Source of the DNA: Chengkuizengella marina
GTDB taxonomy: Bacteria > Bacillota > Bacilli > Paenibacillales > KCTC-33759
Assembly: GCF_009910845.1 (NCBI RefSeq)
Contig: NZ_SIJB01000027.1
Location: forward strand, 109,008 to 173,007
DNA: 64,000 nt
Direction: 5' to 3'
The translations under genes were made by a program, and so were the position numbers. The notes beneath the pieces were generated by a model. It saw only the letters and a program-made list of their open reading frames with translations. It had not been told where the DNA came from and searched no databases. This document shows, piece after piece, positions 50,101 through 58,212 of this stretch (positions within the stretch are counted from its first letter, which is position 1; the number at the start of each line of letters is the position of its first letter).

Positions 50101-50129
50101 ATTATACGAGTTAAGAGTAATTAACACAA
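50101..50129 (-). promoter_or_regulatory. Promoter of the DUF4321-maf unit
   Basis: On the minus strand TTGTGT (50129-50124), 17 bases and perfect TATAAT (50106-50101), about 65 bases before the DUF4321 start. Confidence 0.6.
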
Positions 50130-50166
50130 TCTATGAAAAAAAACTTTACATTCCTTATTTTACCTT

Positions 50167-50195
50167 TTTACATTCCACTCTTTTCCTATTAGAAT
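50167..50195 (+). promoter_or_regulatory. Promoter of the SLH amidase gene
   Basis: TTTACA (50167-50172), 17 bases and TAGAAT (50190-50195), giving a very short leader before AGGGAGG and the TTG/ATG start. Confidence 0.55.
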
Positions 50196-50220
50196 ATAAA
50201 ATAGGGAGGAATTTAGCTTG

Positions 50221-51624
50221 ATGGAAAAATGTAAACACACTATTATTTTCTTGATGATTCTTTTTGTGGTTTTTCCAAATTATGCTCAAGCTTTGAAAGT
50301 GGTCATAGATGCAGGACATGGTGGGAAAGATCCTGGTGCTTTGGGTGTTAATGGATTGAAGGAAAAGGATGTTAATCTAGACATCTCATTAAAAGTACGA
50401 AATATTTTAGAAGAACGTGGGCATGAAGTTATTTTAACCAGGGAAAGTGATATATACATAAGTTTGCAAGACAGAGTTAAATTTACAAATCAACAAAATG
50501 CAGATTTATTTGTATCAATTCATGCAAATGCTCATCACGATCCTTCCGTTAAAGGCAGCCTGGTAATCTACTATAATAATCAATATCCAGATGAGGATTA
50601 CCCTGCTAGTAAAGCTATGTCTACTTTAACACCCTATAGTAGGACACTGGCACAATCCGTACTAAATGAACTGATAGGCGAAGCCGGGACGAAAGACCTC
50701 GGTTTAATGTCCAAAGCTGTTTATGTCGCTCGCATGGGCTCAATTCCAAGTATTTTAGTAGAAACAGCTTTTTTAAGTAATGAAGAAGATGCTGCTAAAT
50801 TATTTGAAGAAAGTGAAAGACAAAAAATGGCCATAGGGATTGCTAACGGTGTTGAAACATTTGTACCTATTACTTTTTGGGATGCTTTGGATCACTGGGC
50901 GATAACTTCTATCATTCGACTTCAGGATAATGATCTAATCTATGGATATAACAATAGTTATGAGCCAAATAGATCATTAACCAGAGCGGAATTTTTAGCG
51001 ATGATGGATCGTATTTTTTACTTTACAAGTGACAAATCTCCTGAAAATGAGCAAGAAACACATGAACCACTTGATAATTTGAGCGATGATCAAAACACTC
51101 CTATTTCAGAAGAAGAGACAGAATCAACTCAAGAAAATGACTTATCAGATCAAGACAATCGTAATCATGAGCAAAATAATTCAAACACAGATTTAAATGA
51201 AACCAATGAAAAAGAATCAACTTCAGTTTTATCAAGTAAGTTTGATTCTAATAAACAAACAAAAATAGAAACAAATGACTTTAAAGACCTATCCACTGAT
51301 CATTGGGCTTTTGAAATCATTCAAGAAGCAGTGAATAAAGGATACATTCTAGGGTATCCAGATGAAACAATTCGACCGAATGAACCCATTTCAAGAGCTG
51401 AGGTTTCGGTCATATTTAATCGTATATGGAATGAAAATGAAATGACAGCAACTGAAGAAACGTTTTCATATGAAGATGTATCCGAGGAAAAGTGGTACGC
51501 TGAGTCTATTTATCTGTTAAAGGAACTTTCTCTTTTAAATGGAATAACCGAAAGCACCTTTGGACCTGAACGTAATATGACTCGTGCTGAATTAGCTGTT
51601 ATGGTAGATAGATTTTTGTACTAA
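50221..51624 (+). CDS. N-acetylmuramoyl-L-alanine amidase with three SLH domains
   Basis: A 467-residue secreted enzyme (a TTG at 50218 is an equally spaced alternative start). The signal peptide ends near YAQA. Using numbering from that TTG, the Amidase_3 domain (27-215) has the zinc ligands H34, E49 and H102 and catalytic E182 (VETAFLSN). SLH 1 (about 220-268) follows directly, then an acidic Asn/Glu/Ser-rich linker (about 270-353), then SLH 2 (354-405) and SLH 3 (416-468). It should cut the MurNAc-L-Ala bond while tethered to secondary cell-wall polymer. It is divergent from the maf unit. Confidence 0.92.
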   Translation: MEKCKHTIIFLMILFVVFPNYAQALKVVIDAGHGGKDPGALGVNGLKEKDVNLDISLKVRNILEERGHEVILTRESDIYISLQDRVKFTNQQNADLFVSIHANAHHDPSVKGSLVIYYNNQYPDEDYPASKAMSTLTPYSRTLAQSVLNELIGEAGTKDLGLMSKAVYVARMGSIPSILVETAFLSNEEDAAKLFEESERQKMAIGIANGVETFVPITFWDALDHWAITSIIRLQDNDLIYGYNNSYEPNRSLTRAEFLAMMDRIFYFTSDKSPENEQETHEPLDNLSDDQNTPISEEETESTQENDLSDQDNRNHEQNNSNTDLNETNEKESTSVLSSKFDSNKQTKIETNDFKDLSTDHWAFEIIQEAVNKGYILGYPDETIRPNEPISRAEVSVIFNRIWNENEMTATEETFSYEDVSEEKWYAESIYLLKELSLLNGITESTFGPERNMTRAELAVMVDRFLY

Positions 51625-51627
51625 TAA

Positions 51628-51655
51628 AAGCTCGCCGATGGCGAGCTTATTTTTT
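51628..51655 (+). terminator. Terminator of the amidase gene
   Basis: AAGCTCGCC (51628-51636), loop GAT, GGCGAGCTT (51640-51648), then ATTTTTT. It is GC-rich for this genome. It lies between converging genes and may serve both. Confidence 0.92.
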
Positions 51656-51693
51656 GATTTTATTTAAATAAGTTTTCACTTAGGAGAGAAAAA

Positions 51694-52989
51694 TTAAAGA
51701 GATACAGATATCCTTTGTAGTAGATCCTTTTGCAAAATTGTATATTGCATTAAAGCAGTTTGGGTCTGCCAAAGTAATGAAGAGGATGGATTTTTCTGAT
51801 AGTCCTCTAAAGAAATCATAGCAGTACTTAATGCACTATTCATTTTTTCAAACGTAGATTTAACTTCTTCTGGAAATCCGTTATTCATTTGTGGGATTAA
51901 TCCTGCCCAAGTTTGATGGAGGCCTTTAATCGTCTCGAGAGAGCTATTTTCAAAGGGCGAAAAAGATTGATCCTTTAAATGTATTAAAGTTAACTCACTA
52001 ATCGTATGAACAAGATTTGATCCTTGAGAAAAATAAGATTGGACAAGCTCTGCATCATTCCCATTATTCCATTTCATTTGTTGTATTGAAGGTATTTCAT
52101 ATGATTTAATATAAACTTCTAAATCTTCCTGCTGTAATTTATAACTCAGTAATAGTGCATCATCTCGATTTGTTGTCATTCCTGCAAAAACATAGTAGTT
52201 ATCGTTTAATTCACTTACAGCAGCGAATCCATTGTTTGATAAGCCAGCTATTGCTTCCTCTGCTCCTTCCAAACTACTGAACACACCATTTTGAAGCATA
52301 TAATAAGATTGAAGTGGTAAATTTAATGAAATTGTTCCATTTAAATTTACTACTGGCTGAGGACTAGACATGTTATTATTCTCATTTTCAATTACTTCAT
52401 CAGATTCTGTGGGTGAGGTAGAGTCGATTTGTGATTGATTTAATTCACTAGCCGATTGTGGATTTTCAGAGAAAAAAGATAATACAAAAAACCCAAATGC
52501 AATTCCTACAATAATAGCTCCCGTGAAAGAGGTGATGATTTTAAACCAAGGTCTCTTTGTTTTTTTGAAATACCCATAGTGGTTTCTATTTTGATATGGG
52601 TTTTTTTGATATTCATTTGAGTATTTAGGATGTGAATCAAATCTTTCCAATAAGTCATCTTCACGATCTTTACCACGATGTTTATTATTAAAACCATTAT
52701 TATTATCTTGATCTTGATACGTATCTGTTTCACGTATAAGCTGTTCTAATCTAGCAGTTTCAGCATCAAATGGGCTGCTCCATGCACCATAATCCGTTGT
52801 AAATTGATTTAATGGCTGTGAATCTAGGATAGAATCAGAAAGTTCATCTATAGTCTCTGTTTTATCTGATTTCTCTAACACCTTAAACTCATTTTTATTT
52901 AAGGATATAATCTCTTTTTGAGTTTCATTTTTCTTATTTATTTGATTTCCTTCCTTGTCAAAGCGATAGGTTAATCTTGCTTTATCCAA
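51694..52989 (-). CDS. SPOR-domain membrane protein, SpoIIB-like
   Basis: A 431-residue protein. The N-terminal 150 residues are charged and low-complexity (cytoplasmic). One membrane segment follows (about 153-175, IITSFTGAIIVGIAFGFFVL), then a SPOR domain (about 220-300, SYYMLQNGVFSSLEGAEEAIAGL) and a helical C-terminal domain. B. subtilis SpoIIB, located next to maf and important for engulfment, has the same order: cytoplasmic part, membrane segment, SPOR. The start is TTG 52989 after GGAGGG. Because sequence conservation in this family is low, I leave the symbol blank. Confidence 0.78.
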   Translation of the reverse strand: MDKARLTYRFDKEGNQINKKNETQKEIISLNKNEFKVLEKSDKTETIDELSDSILDSQPLNQFTTDYGAWSSPFDAETARLEQLIRETDTYQDQDNNNGFNNKHRGKDREDDLLERFDSHPKYSNEYQKNPYQNRNHYGYFKKTKRPWFKIITSFTGAIIVGIAFGFFVLSFFSENPQSASELNQSQIDSTSPTESDEVIENENNNMSSPQPVVNLNGTISLNLPLQSYYMLQNGVFSSLEGAEEAIAGLSNNGFAAVSELNDNYYVFAGMTTNRDDALLLSYKLQQEDLEVYIKSYEIPSIQQMKWNNGNDAELVQSYFSQGSNLVHTISELTLIHLKDQSFSPFENSSLETIKGLHQTWAGLIPQMNNGFPEEVKSTFEKMNSALSTAMISLEDYQKNPSSSLLWQTQTALMQYTILQKDLLQRISVSL

Positions 52990-53114
52990 AACATATTCCC
53001 TCCTTGTCCAAACATTGTATATGAAAAGAATATGATAAAAATAGGAATAATATGATTAATTCAATGAATAATGAAGTTATTATTCTTAAACAAAAAATGT
53101 GTAAATCACAATTT

Positions 53115-53819
53115 TCAATGAATACGATTTATATGATTCAAAAATATATTACACGTGTCTATTAAAGATTGTACGCGTGGTATAGGTGGAAATTGATTGT
53201 TTAATGCACATACTGAGCATTTGTACAAATCATCTATTTCATATTGTTTAAAAAATACTCCTTTTAAAGGGTTTTCTGTAGTAAGCTGTATGACTTCATT
53301 CGTTTTACGAATACTAAATGAATCAAGAGGGATAGATAAACCTCTGCCATCTGTTTTAATATAACTTTCTTTTAAAGTCCACAAATCAAAAAAATAATTT
53401 AATTTTTGAGGTTCTTCTTTTGTTAATAAATCCACTACTTCCTGTTTTGAAAAAAAACGATCAGCGATTCCATAGTCGATTGAAGCAATTAGCTCTACGT
53501 CAATACCAATAATTGAACGATCGATTGCACAAGTCACCCAATCACCTGAGTGCGAAACATTAAAATGAAGTTGTGGAATTTTCATTACTTTTGGCTTGCC
53601 GTAGCTATTTTTTTCAAATACGATTTCATGGTTTTTAATATGTGTTAAATTCATAATTTCAGTTCGAATTAAAATTTCACCTAATAATGACCGATAAGCA
53701 TCCTTTTTATTTCTAAATTTATTTAATTTATTTTGTTTTTCTTTAGTTAGATTTTTTAATAAATCAATATATAAACTATGTTCAATCTCTGAATCTACTT
53801 TCACAGCAATAATTTCCAT
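53115..53819 (-). CDS. Sfp-type 4'-phosphopantetheinyl transferase
   Basis: A 234-residue protein of Sfp length. The magnesium and CoA residues fall at D107 and E109 (IGIDVEL) and E151 (FDLWTLKESYIK), the same numbers as in B. subtilis Sfp. The upstream histidine region is FNVSHSGDWV. It should load phosphopantetheine from CoA onto carrier-protein serines, here the two visible NRPS T domains (S488 and S1531). It is divergent from the thioesterase gene. It may also serve other carrier proteins in the cell. Confidence 0.94.
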   Translation of the reverse strand: MEIIAVKVDSEIEHSLYIDLLKNLTKEKQNKLNKFRNKKDAYRSLLGEILIRTEIMNLTHIKNHEIVFEKNSYGKPKVMKIPQLHFNVSHSGDWVTCAIDRSIIGIDVELIASIDYGIADRFFSKQEVVDLLTKEEPQKLNYFFDLWTLKESYIKTDGRGLSIPLDSFSIRKTNEVIQLTTENPLKGVFFKQYEIDDLYKCSVCALNNQFPPIPRVQSLIDTCNIFLNHINRIH

Positions 53820-53870
53820 TCTTTATACCTCATATCTTAAGTTTCATATCATTTTATTATATCTAAAAAG

Positions 53871-53900
53871 TTGGAAAATAAATACGATATGCTTTAAAAT
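53871..53900 (+). promoter_or_regulatory. Putative promoter of the type II thioesterase gene
   Basis: TTGGAA (53871-53876), 18 bases and TAAAAT (53895-53900), followed by GAGGTG (53909-53914) and ATG 53923. The minus strand of the same 103-base gap has TATAAT near 53860 for the phosphopantetheinyl transferase, with a weak -35. Confidence 0.45.
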
Positions 53901-53922
53901 ATATGGATGAGGTGATTTAATC

Positions 53923-54636
53923 ATGATGAAATTATTCTGTTTTCCATACGCAGGTGGCAGCTCTGCTATATATAACAAATGGAAAAGATACTTTAATAAC
54001 CAATCTATTGAAATCGTTCCAATTGAATTAGCTGGTAGAGGAACTAGAATGGGAGAACCTTTATACGACAATTTAAATGAAGCTGTCGAGGATGTTTATA
54101 AATGGATAAGTAAACAGATAGACTCTACACCATACGCTCTATTTGGACATAGTATGGGAAGCAAAATTGCTTATGAATTGTATTATAAGTTAATAAATCT
54201 GAATCATAATGAACCAGAAATGATCTTCTTTTCAGGAAGCTCAGCCCCACATTCTAAAAAAACGGACAAACAACAAGTTCATTTATTACCAAATGATGAA
54301 TTTAAAAGAGAAGTGCTTGATCTAGGCGGAACTTCTGAGGAAATTTTTGATAATAGACAATTAGCAGAGCTCTTTGTTCCTATTATTAGAGAGGATTATA
54401 AAATTGTAGAAACATATCAATATAAGGAAAAACAAAATAAAATTAATTGTAAAACAGTGGTATTGTATGGGTTGCAAGATAAATACATAGATATTATTAA
54501 GGAATGGGATGAACTTACTGATTTGCCCTCAACCTACCATTTCATAAATGGAGGACATTTCTTTATCCAAGAAAATATAGAAAAAACAATAGAGGCTGTT
54601 AAAAGTCATTTATTTATAAATAACCCTCAAAGATAA
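53923..54636 (+). CDS. Type II (external) thioesterase of an NRPS cluster
   Basis: A 237-residue alpha/beta hydrolase of the SrfAD/GrsT class. It opens LFCFPYAGGSSAIYNKWK, as these enzymes do, with the triad S77 (GHSMG), D186 (YGLQDKY) and H212 (GGHFF). Such enzymes clear wrong acyl groups from carrier domains. It has no signal peptide and is cytosolic. It converges on the NRPS operon, with a shared terminator at 54689-54725. Confidence 0.94.
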   Translation: MMKLFCFPYAGGSSAIYNKWKRYFNNQSIEIVPIELAGRGTRMGEPLYDNLNEAVEDVYKWISKQIDSTPYALFGHSMGSKIAYELYYKLINLNHNEPEMIFFSGSSAPHSKKTDKQQVHLLPNDEFKREVLDLGGTSEEIFDNRQLAELFVPIIREDYKIVETYQYKEKQNKINCKTVVLYGLQDKYIDIIKEWDELTDLPSTYHFINGGHFFIQENIEKTIEAVKSHLFINNPQR

Positions 54637-54688
54637 TAAACATCACTTACATAACTTAAATTGTGCTAGTAATCTAAAAAAACCATTC

Positions 54689-54725
54689 GGACTGTCTCAG
54701 AATTAAATTTTGAGACAGTCCTTTT
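54689..54725. terminator. Bidirectional terminator between thioesterase and aminotransferase genes
   Basis: GGACTGTCTCA (54689-54699) pairs perfectly with TGAGACAGTCC (54711-54721), followed by TTTTTCT on the plus strand. The minus strand has an A/T-rich tail after a short spacer. It ends the NRPS operon from one side and the thioesterase transcript from the other. Confidence 0.88.
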
Positions 54726-54801
54726 TCTATTAAATTTAATTGATTTTAACAATTTCAAATTATGTCCAGCATAATGATGGATAAAGTGTTTTCAAAAGGA
54801 T

Positions 54802-55680
54802 TTACTCTATTTTTTCTCCTTCAATTACAACATATTTTTTGAAATTTTCAAATAATTTAGTAGCATGTTTTCCAGGCTTACCTAAACCTATTACTCTTCC
54901 GTCTACTTTAACTACCGAAATGATTTCCGCAGCCGTTCCAGTCATAAAAACTTCTTCGGCAGTATATACATCGTATCTAGTGATTAACCCCTCTTCAACG
55001 TTATATCCGTATTCTCTTGCTAGATCAATCACAGTATTTCGAGTAATTCCTTCTAAAGCACCTTGAGAACATGGGGGGGTGATTAACTTGTCATTTTTAT
55101 AAATAAATAAATTTTGAGTTGTACTTTCAGCAACATATCCTTCTGTATTTAAGATCAAACCATCTTGCATTCCAGCAAGTTTTGCCTCTATTTTTACTAA
55201 TATATTATTTAAATAATTTAAAGACTTTACTTGTGGTGGTAAAGTATCTGCACGATTCCTCCTAGTTGGTACTGTAAGCACTTCCACTCCATTATCATAA
55301 AATTCACTAGAAAAAGCATTGAATTTCTCTGTTATAACAATCAATTGTGGATTCATACAAACAAATGGATCTAAGTTATAACGATCCCCTACTCCTCTAG
55401 ACACAATTATTCGTATATACGCTGTATCTAAATGATTTTTCTTTAAAGTCTCAATTACAATATTTTTAATTTCATCATGTGTGTAGGGTATACTTATTAA
55501 TAAGGAATGCGCTGAATCAAATAAGCGTCCAATATGTTCTTTTAGTTTAAAAACATTTCCATTGTAGGCTCTTATTCCTTCAAACACCCCATCTCCGAAT
55601 AAATATCCTCTATCAAATACGGAAACTTTAGCATCCTCCCTATGTACATAAGTTCCATTCATAAAAATCCAATCACTCAT
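54802..55680 (-). CDS. Class IV aminotransferase of the NRPS operon (candidate arylglycine aminotransferase)
   Basis: A 292-residue PLP fold-type IV enzyme. The PLP lysine is K152 in VKSLNYLNN, with GDGVFEGIR, ESTTQNLF and FMTGTAAEI. It is a paralogue of ilvE at 30843-31721 (37 of the first 60 residues identical by hand alignment). It differs at several places, for example ESTTQ for EGSGD, and in the region around 100-125 that helps form the substrate pocket. It is the last gene of the operon, 20 bases after the dioxygenase gene. I infer that it aminates phenylglyoxylate or 4-hydroxyphenylglyoxylate to the arylglycine; a second branched-chain aminotransferase is the plain alternative. Actinomycete HpgT belongs to a different PLP class. 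Confidence 0.8.
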   Translation of the reverse strand: MSDWIFMNGTYVHREDAKVSVFDRGYLFGDGVFEGIRAYNGNVFKLKEHIGRLFDSAHSLLISIPYTHDEIKNIVIETLKKNHLDTAYIRIIVSRGVGDRYNLDPFVCMNPQLIVITEKFNAFSSEFYDNGVEVLTVPTRRNRADTLPPQVKSLNYLNNILVKIEAKLAGMQDGLILNTEGYVAESTTQNLFIYKNDKLITPPCSQGALEGITRNTVIDLAREYGYNVEEGLITRYDVYTAEEVFMTGTAAEIISVVKVDGRVIGLGKPGKHATKLFENFKKYVVIEGEKIE

Positions 55681-55700
55681 TATATCTTCCTCCCTAAACG

Positions 55701-56816
55701 TTATAAATTGCCTCGCTTTTCTTGTTCTCTCTCTACTGCTTCAAAAAGTGCCTTTATATTCCCATTGCCAAATCCACGTGAGCCTTTACGTTGAATGACT
55801 TCAAAAAATAATGTAGGTCTATCTTGTATAGGTTGTGCAAAAATTTGAAGCAGATATCCTTCATCATCTTTATCCACTAAAATTTTATATTTTTGTAATT
55901 CTTCTATGGATTCATCAATTTTTCCAACTCGTTTTGGAAGCATTTGATAATAAGTTTCAGGTGTATATAAAAAATCTATCCCGTTTTCATTCATTTTTTT
56001 AACCGTTTCCAGAATATCATCTGTAAGTAAGGCAATATGTTGAATACCAGGTCCTTTATTGTATTCTAAAAATTCTTCTATTTGAGATTTTTTATCTCCT
56101 TCTGCTGGCTCCACAATCGGGAGTTTAACCTGTTCCGTACCATTCTGCATCACTTTTGTCATCAGTGCAGAATTGGAGGAACTAACCTCATCTTTTTTAA
56201 ATGCTTTAAGTAGTTTAAAACCAAAGACATTATCATAAAAACTTACCCACGCAGGCATGTTATCTACACAGATGGCTAGATGGTCAATGCGAGAAATACC
56301 ATTATTCTCTTGGAAACTACCATTGTCTATTGATTTATAACCTGGGAAAAATACTCCTCTATAATCTTTTTTTTCTACAATTGTATGAGTGAGATCACCC
56401 AAAGTTCCAACAATCGCTTTTTTTACAGTGCCATATTTATCGCTTTCTTCATAAGGGGGTTGAATACTTCTTGCTCCATTAGACACTGCATTTTCATATA
56501 TTTCATCTACATCATTTACACGAAATGCGATATCTTTTACTCCATCTCCTCTTTTTTTAACAAATTGTGAAATAGGATGTTCATTAAAATGTGAGCTGCT
56601 TACTACAATGCAAGTATTTCCTTTTTTTAATACATAGGATGTACGATCACGATCCCCTGTTTCTAAACCACTATATGCTACGATTTTCAAACCTAAAATT
56701 CTACTATAAAAATAAGCAGATTGTTTTGCATTACCTACATAAAGCTCTATATAATCAATATCTTCTATCTCTTGTTTATTGAGCTTATTTATAATTGATA
56801 TCATATTTTCTCTCAT
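55701..56816 (-). CDS. HPPD-family dioxygenase, probable (hydroxy)mandelate synthase
   Basis: A 371-residue, two-domain VOC-fold enzyme, the usual length for HPPD and hydroxymandelate synthase (HmaS). Iron ligands are H179 (RIDHLAICV), H260 (GIQHIALL) and E339 (LFFEVIQRKG). The C-terminus GFGNGNIKALFEAVEREQ is family-typical. Two pocket positions depart from HPPD: V235 in LPIVEPA, where HPPD has Asn (PINEPA), and I354 in GNIKALFEA, where HPPD has Phe (GNFKALFEA). From memory of HmaS sequences and HPPD mutants, Ile at the second position shifts turnover to mandelate. P233 is HPPD-like. It sits between the oxidase and aminotransferase genes in the NRPS operon. I favour HmaS; an unusual HPPD is the alternative. 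Confidence 0.82.
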   Translation of the reverse strand: MRENMISIINKLNKQEIEDIDYIELYVGNAKQSAYFYSRILGLKIVAYSGLETGDRDRTSYVLKKGNTCIVVSSSHFNEHPISQFVKKRGDGVKDIAFRVNDVDEIYENAVSNGARSIQPPYEESDKYGTVKKAIVGTLGDLTHTIVEKKDYRGVFFPGYKSIDNGSFQENNGISRIDHLAICVDNMPAWVSFYDNVFGFKLLKAFKKDEVSSSNSALMTKVMQNGTEQVKLPIVEPAEGDKKSQIEEFLEYNKGPGIQHIALLTDDILETVKKMNENGIDFLYTPETYYQMLPKRVGKIDESIEELQKYKILVDKDDEGYLLQIFAQPIQDRPTLFFEVIQRKGSRGFGNGNIKALFEAVEREQEKRGNL

Positions 56817-56830
56817 ACTGATCGCTCTCC

Positions 56831-58201
56831 TTATTTTTTAAAAATTTTACTAGGATTCATAATATTATTAGGATCAAAAAGTGACTTTATTTGTCGCATG
56901 TATGATACTGAATTTCCATGTTGTTTGTACATATATTCAATCTTCCCAAGGCCAATACCATGTTCTCCACTACAAGTTCCTCCATTTTTCAATGCATAAT
57001 CAACAATTTGTTCATTTATTTTTTTATAGAGGCCCACTTCACTCTTATTTTCTGGATCTACTGAAAAAACGGCATGAAAGTTTCCATCACCCACATGACC
57101 TAAAATCGCACATTCAATATTAGAATGATCCATGATCTTTCTTGTTTCTTTAATTGCATTTGGCAAAACAGTTAATGGTACACACACATCTGTTGTCATC
57201 AGTTTTTTTTCAGGATTCAATGATTTGATTGCAAAGGCTACTTCGTGCCTAATCTCCCATAAATTCTCCCTTTCTAAATCATTCGTAGCTAATTGAATAT
57301 TTAAACAACCTTCTTCAATCAAAATCTCTTTTGCAAGCTCATAATCATGATGAACTATGTCTTCGTTTCCACCCAACTCCAGAAATAAATAGGGGGCAAT
57401 TGAAAAGTTTCTTGATTTGTATCGATTGATCGCTTCAATCGTCCTTTCATCTATCAATTCAACCCTTTCAATCGATAAATCTCTTTTTTTCATATTCACT
57501 ACTGCATTCGATGCTGAAATTAAATCTGTAAACTCCACCAATGCTGTTAGTTTATATTTAGGGATATTATAAACACGTAAAGTGATCTCGGTAAAAACCC
57601 CCAGCGTAGCTTCAGAACCTACAAATAGATTTGTTAGATTATATCCAGAAGAAGATTTAAGATACTGCCCCCCTACGTTCAACTCTTCACCATTTGCTAA
57701 AATAATTTGCATTCCTAATACTTGATCTTTCATAGATCCATACCTGACACTATTTGTACCACTTGCATTAGTAGAGACCATTCCACCAATGGAAGCATCT
57801 ATTGCTGGATCTATTGGGAAATGTAAAAGATGTTCTTTTAAAGAATCATTTAATTGAACTCTAGTTACCCCAGGCTCTACTTTGACAAGAAAATTATCAG
57901 GTTGTAATTCAGTGATTTTATTCATTCTTGTCATATTCATAGATATCCCACCTTCTATAGGAATTACCTGGCCTTCTACACTGGTACCCAAACCAAAGGG
58001 GACAACAGGTATTTTATTTTCATTTGCATATTTTAATATTTTTATAACATCAACCTTATTTTCCGGAAAGACTACAACCTCTGGTAAATGAGAAGGGTGG
58101 TATGATGATTGATCCTTACTATGATCCAATAGAATATTTAACTTTTGACTAACATGATTTTCATTTTTAAAAAATTGATAAAGATCTTGATATAAGTTCA
58201 T
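56831..58201 (-). CDS. FAD-linked 2-hydroxyacid oxidase/dehydrogenase (GlcD/LDHD type), candidate mandelate oxidase
   Basis: A 456-residue flavoprotein of the FAD_binding_4 plus FAD-oxidase_C architecture. The FAD loop is PFGLGTSVEG (68-77), with the GGMVSTNASGTNSVRYG block at about 139-155. The metal-binding histidines are H369 and H376 (GHVGDGNFH) and the C-terminal motif is SGEHGIGLGK (411-420). Relatives oxidise D-lactate, glycolate and other 2-hydroxyacids. In this operon (11 bases after the NRPS, 14 before the dioxygenase) I infer oxidation of mandelate to phenylglyoxylate. The Hmo of actinomycete arylglycine pathways is an FMN enzyme of another family, so this would be a replacement. 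Confidence 0.85.
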   Translation of the reverse strand: MNLYQDLYQFFKNENHVSQKLNILLDHSKDQSSYHPSHLPEVVVFPENKVDVIKILKYANENKIPVVPFGLGTSVEGQVIPIEGGISMNMTRMNKITELQPDNFLVKVEPGVTRVQLNDSLKEHLLHFPIDPAIDASIGGMVSTNASGTNSVRYGSMKDQVLGMQIILANGEELNVGGQYLKSSSGYNLTNLFVGSEATLGVFTEITLRVYNIPKYKLTALVEFTDLISASNAVVNMKKRDLSIERVELIDERTIEAINRYKSRNFSIAPYLFLELGGNEDIVHHDYELAKEILIEEGCLNIQLATNDLERENLWEIRHEVAFAIKSLNPEKKLMTTDVCVPLTVLPNAIKETRKIMDHSNIECAILGHVGDGNFHAVFSVDPENKSEVGLYKKINEQIVDYALKNGGTCSGEHGIGLGKIEYMYKQHGNSVSYMRQIKSLFDPNNIMNPSKIFKK

Positions 58202-58212
58202 TTGTTTTACCC

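Noticed and set aside
55701..56816. Reading the dioxygenase as a tyrosine-catabolic HPPD making homogentisate
   Set aside because: No homogentisate dioxygenase or fumarylacetoacetase gene is nearby, the gene sits inside an NRPS operon, and the two pocket positions are not HPPD-like. Kept as the alternative, not the main call.
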